Origin: Insolitispirillum peregrinum
GTDB taxonomy: Bacteria; Pseudomonadota; Alphaproteobacteria; Rhodospirillales; Rhodospirillaceae
Direction of reading: 5' to 3'
Assembly: GCF_900156605.1 (NCBI RefSeq)
Contig: NZ_FTOA01000004.1
Coordinates: forward strand, 124,001-188,000
DNA: 64,000 bases
Each line of letters begins with the position of its first letter. Position 1 is the stretch's first letter. The position numbers were made by a program, and so were the translations under genes. The notes beneath the pieces are model-generated. The model did not search any database. It was not told where the DNA came from and saw only the letters and a list, made by a program, of their open reading frames with translations. Below are positions 9,301 to 15,147 of the stretch, one piece after another.

Positions 9301-9879
9301 TGCCGTCTCTTCGGCGGGCTCGCCAGCCAGCCGTTGCAGGGCGGCAATCAGGGCGGCGCGGCTGCCCTTGACCTCCACCGGGCTGTCCGGCCACAGGCTG
9401 TCCTGCTGGCTGTCGTCAACCTTGAACTGGCTGCTCAGGCCCTCGGTGTCGATGGCCTCGACCCGTTCTTCCTTTGACACGGCGGTGACCAGCACCTGAC
9501 CGATGGGGGTGGAGCCGTCATTGACCGGCACCAGCACCTTGCGGGCATAGCCCTCGAAGGTGACGCCCTCGGTCAGTTTGGGGTCGATGCCGTCAATGGC
9601 CGCCTTGCCGAGAGTGAACTTCACCGGCAGGGCGGTATCGGCAGGCAGCGGGGTCTGCGCCTGCGGCACCACCGGCACCACCACCGTTTCCGCCTCGGCC
9701 AGCGCGGCAGGGTCGGGGGTGGCGGCAGGGGTGCCGGTTGCGCTGGTGATCGCACCGGTAACGACGGACGGCTGGACCGCCACCGCCTGGGCGAAGGTTG
9801 GGGCTGTCCGGGTGAGGGCGAAGGCCCCCAGCACCAGCACGGCGGCGGTGCAGCCGTGGAACAGGCGTTTGATGCGCAT
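6316..9879 (-). CDS. Secreted 1187-residue cysteine-ladder tandem-repeat protein of the T4SS operon
   Basis: A very long exported protein with a clear N-terminal signal peptide (MRIKRLFHGCTAAVLVLGAF, then a likely cut after APTFA). Residues about 35-100 are Pro/Ala/Thr-rich; 100-190 form a non-repeated domain; 195-240 are a Gly/Ser/Asn linker. From about 250 to 980 there are 15 tandem units of about 49 residues, each with one cysteine pair: the two cysteines of a unit are nearly always 31-32 residues apart and successive units 16-18 apart. A typical unit reads KSYDGCPAVIDL...YTDAKG...VGDC. Residues 980-1187 form a C-terminal domain with more cysteines. It sits between virB10 and virB11 with gaps of two and three bases, so it is co-expressed with the transfer channel. 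No family recognised. A periplasmic or surface structural role (pilus-associated adhesin, mating stabiliser) is inference. Confidence 0.8.
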   Translation of the reverse strand: MRIKRLFHGCTAAVLVLGAFALTRTAPTFAQAVAVQPSVVTGAITSATGTPAATPDPAALAEAETVVVPVVPQAQTPLPADTALPVKFTLGKAAIDGIDPKLTEGVTFEGYARKVLVPVNDGSTPIGQVLVTAVSKEERVEAIDTEGLSSQFKVDDSQQDSLWPDSPVEVKGSRAALIAALQRLAGEPAEETADEKAKVDGENGTSGSDGNSGAASNAAQNDDLANYKAPDATPATSSEKDPVTSVTLTTEGCQIRVDEAQGIAIQQSRTETSEDGVVTDRGTCSDGDKRYSLQKNYSACGDTLSIATLTATANYQAYYVDDGGTSHPVGNCQPDASTTFTISEDGSACAPTIDLSAGTVTPNTALVYTDRSGKSVQVRGCQPSSSKTSLSLIQSYGSCPDKVDLNALTVTRQYRYTYKDANGSLQTVGDCTPGTSTLPVSRSYDGCSEKVNSSAGTVTRQYRLVYTDAEGLLHSLSDCRTDGDSAVALKKSHDACQDEVDLAARTARRRYQQVYTDASGTLHAVSDCTTDTEAAVMAITEDTTACPAQYDLDKELALPQAVLKYTPASGKTVQVRGCAAATDSSAQPLTRSFEACTPLVDTGKQTVTARYQLIHQVDGAQRVVSDCRADSSSTKALVKSYDGCPAVIDLTAMTATRRYTLGYTDAKGVRQTVGDCTADPTQTMMITESVESCPVVVDLPGRKVLVQSLLSYDDADGRTVQVRGCAPGSQTLDITAFYGACTDQVDLASAQAWRRFQWGYLDAKGVQHTVSDCTVDTTSVFAITENTAACPVSIELDARRAVIQAVRSYKDASGKTVQVADCAPSTTKAALPMSQQVAGCSLRHDFTARKSEELGMWVYTLDGQSYQATPCLPTGRTFDHTTVTSANGAYICQPIIVGASVTVQGRERITVDGVQQYITDCAPVAGSSQSLQSTTDGCMDVASWSHDIAGSVSYGQERFYYLRPNGQREYVSDCQTSSTRYAHNHSQSGYENHDASLYAYPLTTISIKVNGIDRVIAVNQVLPGAQQLPYADAGRMNQGTGEYSYEGCAKYEDTVQVVAWQRPDGSTYSQPVGPGPLTSLGDVCTYIRPVTRESWVPQFSNGSIAAGSGYNAGIAGSCPFKATRTVLREDGVVVSRTEATKAASSTLITTPAGFNGDGQPQYSYEYRCYTSSANETVIAAWLVQLGW
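6940..9132 (-). repeat. Coding tandem repeats: 15 cysteine-pair units of about 49 codons
   Basis: These bases encode residues about 250-980 of the large secreted protein. Cysteines fall at residues 253/284, 300/332, 349/381, 399/431, 447/479, 496/528, 546/578, 596/627, 644/676, 693/725, 741/773, 790/822, 840/871, 892/921 and 938/974. The pair spacing is 31-32 in thirteen units and drifts in the last two (29, 36). A second-order pattern is visible: units 3, 7 and 10 end in VQVRGC, and unit 12 ends in VQVADC, while most others end in VGDC or VSDC. This suggests growth by duplication of two unit types. The units have diverged in DNA sequence, so they are old. Confidence 0.85.
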
Positions 9880-9881
9880 GG

Positions 9882-11048
9882 TTATTTCCCTTGTGCAGAT
9901 GAAGAGGCGGAGGACGGGGATTTCGCGGGCTTGATGTACCAGTCGAACGACGGGCGGATGGTGATGCGGGTGCCCTGCGGAACGGTGATGATCGGCTTGA
10001 GGTCGAGGCTCTTTTCCAGCGCGGCGGCGGTGATTTCGCCCAGCTTTTGCGACAGTTCCTCGCCGCCGGTGGTGATCGAGCTGTTCTGGTTGGCGCTGCT
10101 TTCCGAGCTGCTGCCGGTGGTGCCCGCCGACCCGGCCATGGCGGTGGCCGCCCGCACCGCCACCGAGATGCCGGTGAGGGCAAAGGCGGTGCCATAGCGT
10201 TCGAGGAACCGGCTATCGACATCGCCGGTAATCCCCATCCGCGCCTGCTGGTCGGTCCCCAGCGCCTTCAGGTTGAAGATTTCCGCCCGGCTGCCGCCGA
10301 GCAGGATGCGGTTGCAGCGGATGTCCAGCCGGGTCGAGCCCATGTCTTCCGGGCCCTTGTACTGGCACAGCATCCGCGAGCCCTTCGGGATCAGGATCAG
10401 CCGCCCGTGATAGCCATAGACATCGCGGCTGACCTGGATCACCAGCGGGCCGCCGCTGGTGCCGCTGATCTGGCTGTTGATGCCGGTTTCCAGCACCCCT
10501 GCGATGCTGCGGTCGGCGGCCAGGATGCGCTCGTTGTCCACTGGCCCGGTGCTGTCGCGGCCCTCGGCCTCGTATTCCTCGGGCGGGGTCAGCGGCGGCA
10601 GGTCGCCGGAGGGAGCCAGCACCGGCAGCGGGGCCATCGGCCCGGCCTGCGGGCTGCCCGCCGGGCCGGGGATGGCTTGCAGGCCGCCATGCTGACGGCG
10701 ATAGTCCACCGCCGCCTGCACCGAGGCACTCAGCTCCGGCAGCAGCGGATTTTGCGGCGGCGGGGGCTCCGGGGCGGGCGGCTGGATCACCTGCACCACC
10801 GGCGGCGGTGGCGGGGCCGGAGCCGGAACCGCCACTTCGCGGATCACCGTCTTTTCGATCACCACCGGCGGCATCGGCGGCGGCGGTGGTGGCGGAGCCG
10901 GGGCGGGTGGTGGTGCCGGGGGCGGTGCAGGCGGCTGGTAGTTCCAGGCGCTGTCATCGCCCGCAGGCAGCGGCGGTGGTCCTTCCGGCGGGGCACAGGC
11001 CCCGGCCAGTGTCAGGCCAACGGCCAGCGCGATGTCGCACAGGGCCAT
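9882..11048 (-). CDS. virB10: VirB10/TrbI-type channel scaffold protein
   Basis: A 388-residue protein that in this family spans from the inner membrane through the periplasm to the outer-membrane pore. The N-terminus is hydrophobic (MALCDIALAVGLTLAGACAP), followed by a long proline-rich stretch (about residues 22-100) typical for crossing the periplasm. The C-terminal VirB10 domain is clear: RILAADRSIAGVLETGINSQ, GYHGRLILIPKGSRMLCQYK, RNRILLGGSRAEIF-type sequence and the RFLERYGTAFAL pore-helix region. The cysteine after LAGA could form a weak lipobox, which would be unusual for VirB10; I rate this unlikely. It begins four bases after virB9 ends. Confidence 0.9.
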   Translation of the reverse strand: MALCDIALAVGLTLAGACAPPEGPPPLPAGDDSAWNYQPPAPPPAPPPAPAPPPPPPPMPPVVIEKTVIREVAVPAPAPPPPPVVQVIQPPAPEPPPPQNPLLPELSASVQAAVDYRRQHGGLQAIPGPAGSPQAGPMAPLPVLAPSGDLPPLTPPEEYEAEGRDSTGPVDNERILAADRSIAGVLETGINSQISGTSGGPLVIQVSRDVYGYHGRLILIPKGSRMLCQYKGPEDMGSTRLDIRCNRILLGGSRAEIFNLKALGTDQQARMGITGDVDSRFLERYGTAFALTGISVAVRAATAMAGSAGTTGSSSESSANQNSSITTGGEELSQKLGEITAAALEKSLDLKPIITVPQGTRITIRPSFDWYIKPAKSPSSASSSAQGK

Positions 11049-11052
11049 GGCC

Positions 11053-12156
11053 TCAGTCCTTCCCGTTGTATTTCAGGCACAGGAAGCGCTTGCCGATCTT
11101 CAGCGAGATCAGCGGGGCCACCGCTTCGACGATGTAGGTGGACCCCTGCACGCGGGTGTTGACCACCTCGTCGATGCCGTCCACCACCACATAGGCGGTC
11201 GGCAGCTCGGCAGCATCCCACTGCCCGTCGTACTGGATGTAGGTGAAGCGGTCGTCGCGGAACACCCGCACCGGCTTCAGGGCGTCATCGCCCCACAGCT
11301 CGTAGTCCTCAAAGCCGTGCAGGCGCGACGGATCGAACGGCACGGCGCGCACCCAGTCGCCCGCCGGGGCCGACGGCTGGTTCAGTCCGGCCACCGCCTT
11401 TTCCAGCTTTGGCAACGGAGCATCGCCGACGCCACCGGCTGCCGGACTGGCCGCAACCGACGCCGGGCTGGCGGTCGGCTCAACCAGCCAGGCCCCGGCC
11501 TGCAAGGCCTTTTCCTTGCCTTCGATGCGCACCAGCAGGTCCGGCACGTTGTAGGACTGGGCATTTTCGGCCCGGATGTAGAACGGATAGACCAGCCCGG
11601 AGCGGGTATAGATGTTGAGGTTGGTATCCATCCCCCAGCCCGCCGGACGGATCGCCAGCATGTTGCGGGTGCGCACCGCCACCGAGAACCCCGCCGGGTC
11701 GCCGAGGTCGGCCGAGACGATTTCGGCGTCGTCGGGCAGGATGATGGTGGTGGTCATGAACTCGCGGGCAATCACCTTGTAGACGGTGCTCTGCCCGCGC
11801 AGGGCAAAGGTGTGGACCCCTTCCTCGGTCTTGTCCCACGCATCCTGAATCTGCCCGCCGTTGGCCCGCACCAGCGCGGTGAACAGGCCTTCGCGCTGGT
11901 TGGCGGCCTGGGCGATGGCCTGCTGGGACGGCGGCAGGGCGGCTGCCGGGGCCGGGCTGGCCGCCGCTGCCGTAGTAGCCTGTGGTGGTTTGGGAGTGTG
12001 GACGGCGGTGCCGGTGGCAAGACCGCCATCCTGCGGCGGAAATGCTGCCCCGCCTGCACCGGGCGGAGCCAGCGGGGTCTGGGCAACAGACAAGCCGGGG
12101 GCGGTGACGGCGGCCATGGCAAAGGCCGCCGCCATGATCAGGCGACGATGAAACAT
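11053..12156 (-). CDS. virB9: VirB9/TrbG-type outer-membrane complex protein
   Basis: A 367-residue periplasmic protein with a signal peptide (MFHRRLIMAAAFAMAAVTAP, likely cut after LSVA). A linker rich in Ala/Pro/Gly covers about residues 25-75. The N-terminal VirB9 domain includes TTTIILPDDAEIVSADLGDP and TRNMLAIRPAGWGMDTNLNI; the C-terminal domain includes FRDDRFTYIQYDGQ and ends FLCLKYNGKD. In Agrobacterium VirB9 is disulfide-bonded to VirB7 through a C-terminal cysteine; the cysteine in FLCLKY is a possible counterpart. Together with VirB7 and VirB10 it should form the outer core complex. Confidence 0.92.
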   Translation of the reverse strand: MFHRRLIMAAAFAMAAVTAPGLSVAQTPLAPPGAGGAAFPPQDGGLATGTAVHTPKPPQATTAAAASPAPAAALPPSQQAIAQAANQREGLFTALVRANGGQIQDAWDKTEEGVHTFALRGQSTVYKVIAREFMTTTIILPDDAEIVSADLGDPAGFSVAVRTRNMLAIRPAGWGMDTNLNIYTRSGLVYPFYIRAENAQSYNVPDLLVRIEGKEKALQAGAWLVEPTASPASVAASPAAGGVGDAPLPKLEKAVAGLNQPSAPAGDWVRAVPFDPSRLHGFEDYELWGDDALKPVRVFRDDRFTYIQYDGQWDAAELPTAYVVVDGIDEVVNTRVQGSTYIVEAVAPLISLKIGKRFLCLKYNGKD

Positions 12157-12179
12157 GCTGTTATCCTGCGGTCAGCGGG

Positions 12180-12827
12180 TTACGGGGTCGGGCGTTTTTC
12201 TTTCAGCGTCAGGTCCTGCACCACAATCCCCAGCGGATTGTCATAGCGCTGGGGAGCGGCGACGCTGGACGGCGCGGTGGTCATCGCCAGATAGGCGCGC
12301 AGCGGCTTGCGTTCGACCTCGACACCGCGCCGCCGGTCCACCTGCACGAAATCAACCGCGTAGGTGTAGATGCCCTTGTTTTCCGATACTTTGGCGGCAC
12401 TTTCGATCAGGATTTCCCGCGTCAGGCCGCTGTCGAGGGCCTCCTGAATGGCCTTGCTCTCGATGCGCTCGTCGCGGAATTTCTTGTAGTAGCTCTGGGT
12501 GGTCATGGCGAAGGCTTCGCGGAAGCGCGGCCCCTGGGTGGCGTCGTCGATTTCCAGCAGGTTCTTGACATAGCGCCGCGCCATCGCTTCCAGCAGCAAT
12601 TCAAAGCCTGCAGCGCCCTTTTCCAGCGGTTCGATGTGGATGATCTGGTCTTCGGCTCCCTTCAGGGTGATCAGGGCCGGGCGGACTTCCTTCAGCGGCA
12701 TCAGCACCGTCAGAGCCCCCGATACTCCCACCAGACACAGCCCCAGCACCACGTTGGTGGCGGTGGACAGCCGCAGCAGCCACGCCATCCGCCGGTGGGC
12801 CGACTGATAGGCAAACGGATCATTCAT
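12180..12827 (-). CDS. virB8: VirB8/TrbF-type inner-membrane assembly protein
   Basis: A 215-residue bitopic protein: a short cytoplasmic N-terminus, one membrane helix (NVVLGLCLVGVSGALTVL, about residues 25-42) and a periplasmic VirB8 domain (residues 45-215) with the KSENKGIYTYAVDFVQVDR-like core strand region. I prefer the ATG at 12827, which shares a base with the stop of the virB7-like gene (TGATG); an ATG 15 bases upstream is in frame but lies inside that gene. It nucleates channel assembly in related systems. Confidence 0.9.
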   Translation of the reverse strand: MNDPFAYQSAHRRMAWLLRLSTATNVVLGLCLVGVSGALTVLMPLKEVRPALITLKGAEDQIIHIEPLEKGAAGFELLLEAMARRYVKNLLEIDDATQGPRFREAFAMTTQSYYKKFRDERIESKAIQEALDSGLTREILIESAAKVSENKGIYTYAVDFVQVDRRRGVEVERKPLRAYLAMTTAPSSVAAPQRYDNPLGIVVQDLTLKEKRPTP

Positions 12828-13015
12828 CAGGCAGCCCTCCATACGAAAGAGGCCGGGCGGTAGTCCAGACGCTCGCAGGCACAGGGCGAGGGCAACATCC
12901 GGTCACTGCCGGACTGGTCCTGCTGCAACTCGGTCTTGCCGGTGGTGCCGCAGGCCGCAGCCAGCAGGCCGACAGCCACCACAAGACCGAGACGGAGAGA
13001 AAGGCGGAAAGGCAT
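12827..13015 (-). CDS. virB7: VirB7-like lipoprotein
   Basis: A 62-residue protein starting MPFRLSLRLGLVVAVG with a clean lipobox LAAAC, so signal peptidase II would leave a lipidated mature protein of about 40 residues. Two further cysteines appear in SPCACERLDY; one could bond to VirB9 as known for VirB7 in Agrobacterium. The ATG at 13015 follows a GGAGC-like ribosome site and opens directly on the signal sequence; the longer upstream frame lacks any signal. Small size, lipobox and position between virB6 and virB8 all fit VirB7; sequence alone is too short to prove it. Confidence 0.75.
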   Translation of the reverse strand: MPFRLSLRLGLVVAVGLLAAACGTTGKTELQQDQSGSDRMLPSPCACERLDYRPASFVWRAA

Positions 13016-13052
13016 GGGAACAGGCTCCTGCTTTGGGAGGTGAGGACGGGGA

Positions 13053-14060
13053 TTACTGGTTCGGATTGCGCCAGCGGGCGACGCGGTCGCTGGCCATCTG
13101 GCTCGCCGAGCTGACAGACTTTCCGGCCAAACTGGCCAGATCAATTGCCCCTCGGGCACTGGCCTTACTGGCTCCCTTGGCGGCATTGACGATCATCTGC
13201 TGACCACCATCCTGCAACAGCAGGCCACTGATCATGTTGGCGAGGCCGGTGGCCTCCCGCATCATCGCGATGCCGAGGAAGCCCATGGCAATCGCCATCA
13301 GCATTTCGGGATTGCTGAAGGAAGCAAACTCACCAAGATTGTCTTCGGCGGTGGGAAATTTCAGGCTGGTGACACCCTGCACCGAAAGGGCCATCGCCAG
13401 CGTGCAGGTATAGAGGACCAGCCCCGAGCCGATCACCCCCTTGATGCCGGCCACTGCCATCTGTCGCCCCCAGCTAAAGCCGAGGAACAGTGCCAGCAGT
13501 GGCACCATGGCGGTAATGCTGACGATGCGGAACAGTGCCACCACCACATGGGCCAGATAGATCACCACCATCAAAATGAAGGGGAACACCAGCAGTGCAG
13601 CCAGAAGGTATGGAACCCAGTTGCTCCAGCCACCTTCCGTGGTGATTCCTTCGGCCACTTCCAGCACCGCCTGAATGGCGCTTTCCATTGCTGCGATCAG
13701 TGCCGACATGCCTTCATAGCCTTCAACCGGCTTGCCACCGGCAACGTCAAAGGCGGTGGCGGCTGCTCCGGCGATAACATCAAGGCTGGCGGTATAGGCG
13801 TCAGTGATCAGGCCGTTGGCCTGCCCGGACAGTAGCACCGAGGCCAGCAACATGATAAAAAGGTCGCGGGCAATCGTGCCTTTTACTGCCCCCGGCTCTA
13901 CAAGCAGCCGGATACCGGTGACCACCACCCAGCAGCCCGCCAGTGGCATGAACAGTGCCAGCATGGCAGGCATCAGGGCTTCGGTCAGGTTTCCTGTGAA
14001 GTCGGATGCCTTTGCCATGTACATGTCCAGAGTCCCGCAGGACCAGCATGAAAACGCCAT
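13053..14060 (-). CDS. virB6: VirB6/TrbL-type polytopic inner-membrane channel protein
   Basis: A 335-residue protein with five to six membrane helices, for example LMPAMLALFMPLAGCWVVVT, DLFIMLLASVLLSG, VPYLLAALLVFPFILMVVIY, FRIVSITAMVPLLALFLGF and VIGSGLVLYTCTLAMAL. The conserved tryptophan region of VirB6 (SWGR) follows the central helices. The C-terminal 60 residues are soluble, Ala/Ser-rich and basic. It should form part of the inner-membrane translocation path. The ATG at 14060 is used here; the MYMAKASDF methionines slightly downstream are possible alternatives. Confidence 0.88.
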   Translation of the reverse strand: MAFSCWSCGTLDMYMAKASDFTGNLTEALMPAMLALFMPLAGCWVVVTGIRLLVEPGAVKGTIARDLFIMLLASVLLSGQANGLITDAYTASLDVIAGAAATAFDVAGGKPVEGYEGMSALIAAMESAIQAVLEVAEGITTEGGWSNWVPYLLAALLVFPFILMVVIYLAHVVVALFRIVSITAMVPLLALFLGFSWGRQMAVAGIKGVIGSGLVLYTCTLAMALSVQGVTSLKFPTAEDNLGEFASFSNPEMLMAIAMGFLGIAMMREATGLANMISGLLLQDGGQQMIVNAAKGASKASARGAIDLASLAGKSVSSASQMASDRVARWRNPNQ

Positions 14061-14088
14061 CTTTTTCTCTATCTCAAGGGGGTGAGTG

Positions 14089-14322
14089 ATGAGTTTCGAC
14101 CCGATGAATTACAATCCACAACACAACGACAATACTATTTATGAACTTCTTGCTTTCTTCTTCGGCGGCATCTGGATTTCTCTAAAGCTGATAGTATCTT
14201 TGATCATTACTGCCTCCCTTCTAACGTTTGTTGTCGTGTTCGACCTTTGGCAGTGGCGCAAGAAGCGCCAGAACGCCGCATCCGCGCAGACCGCTGCCGC
14301 CCACGCCGACCGCACGCCCTGA
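14089..14322 (+). CDS. Small single-pass membrane protein on the strand opposite the virB operon
   Basis: A 77-residue protein starting MSFDPMNYNPQHND, with an acidic/polar N-terminus, one long hydrophobic segment (GIWISLKLIVSLIITASLLTFVV, about residues 26-50) and a basic, Ala-rich tail (WQWRKKRQ). The ATG at 14089 has a good ribosome site AAGGGGG six to seven bases before it. It lies in the gap between virB5 and virB6 and is the only plus-strand gene in the 19-kb transfer run. Its stop abuts the virB5 stop (TGATCA). Its base composition is clearly less GC-rich than the neighbours. No family recognised; it could be an entry-exclusion or toxin-like peptide, but this is only a guess from size and orientation. 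Confidence 0.6.
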   Translation: MSFDPMNYNPQHNDNTIYELLAFFFGGIWISLKLIVSLIITASLLTFVVVFDLWQWRKKRQNAASAQTAAAHADRTP

Positions 14323-15147
14323 TCACGGCGTGCCTGCCGGAGACAGCGAGCTGACCGGGATCTGCCGCAGGGCCATTGCCCCTTGCAGACGCAGCATGCT
14401 GGCTTGCAGGGCGTAGTCGTTGATGTCCCCCTGATAGCGGGCCAGTTCGATCTGGCCGATTACCGCCAGCCGGTCGTTGACCGTCTTTGCCCGGTCGAGA
14501 GACCCCTGAAGCTGGTCCAGCGTGCTGGCCATGTCGGTGAGGGTCTTTTTCTGTGCCGCCGTCGAGGCTGCCAGAGCCTCCGACACCGCGTCGGCCACCA
14601 GCTTTTCCCGCCGTTGCTGCACCACCTGCCGCTGGCTGTTCTGCTGCGGCATCGACAGCTTGGACAGCGCCACCGGGTCGAGGAAGTAGGCCGCCCGGAT
14701 CGCCGAGCGCGCCCCGCACAGGCTGCCAAAGTCGATGTCGTCAAAGTCAAGGTCCGGGGCCAGGTCGCCCATCTGGGTCAGGCACCGCCAGTTGGCTTCG
14801 GCCTGCCGCTTGATCGACGGCAACGAGGTGATCGGCAGCTTGATGGTGGACATTTCCCCCATCGCCGCGAATACGTCGTTGATTGCCCCGTTGATGTCCT
14901 TCAGGAAGCTCAGGCTGTCGGTCAGGATCTTCACCTGCTCGGTCGCCAGCTTGACCTCTTCCATGATCTGCCGCTTGATTTCCAGCAGCTTGGCAATCCC
15001 CAGCTCGTCCACCACCGGATAGGCGGCAATCGCCGCCGTCGGCAGCCCCAGACCCAGCACCACCACCAGCCCCAGCCAGCGGCGGCGGCCACGGCGGCGC
15101 GACGGCCTGCGGTTTCTTACAAATGCGCCGCCCATGCGCTCCCCCAT
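14323..15147 (-). CDS. virB5: VirB5/TrbJ-type pilus-associated protein
   Basis: A 274-residue exported protein. After a very basic start (RNRRPSRRRGRRR) comes a signal helix WLGLVVVLGLGLPTAAIA with a cut probably after AIA. The mature part is largely alpha-helical with heptad character (LLEIKRQIMEEVKLATEQVK; KTLTDMASTLDQLQGSLDRA), as in VirB5/TrbJ proteins that sit at the pilus tip. Two cysteines in the middle (WRCLTQ, GSLCGARS) may pair. It overlaps the end of virB4 by 31 bases. Confidence 0.85.
   Translation of the reverse strand: MGERMGGAFVRNRRPSRRRGRRRWLGLVVVLGLGLPTAAIAAYPVVDELGIAKLLEIKRQIMEEVKLATEQVKILTDSLSFLKDINGAINDVFAAMGEMSTIKLPITSLPSIKRQAEANWRCLTQMGDLAPDLDFDDIDFGSLCGARSAIRAAYFLDPVALSKLSMPQQNSQRQVVQQRREKLVADAVSEALAASTAAQKKTLTDMASTLDQLQGSLDRAKTVNDRLAVIGQIELARYQGDINDYALQASMLRLQGAMALRQIPVSSLSPAGTP

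Noticed and set aside
7576-9477. Long plus-strand open frame opposite the cysteine-ladder gene (633 codons)
   Set aside because: It mirrors the repeats in GC-rich DNA, has low-complexity composition without motifs, and the minus-strand gene has signal peptide, regular cysteines and operon fit.
9882-11048. VirB10 as a lipoprotein through LAGAC
   Set aside because: The lipobox has alanine at -3 and glycine at -2, VirB10 proteins normally have an N-terminal membrane anchor, and a proper VirB7-like lipoprotein gene is present.
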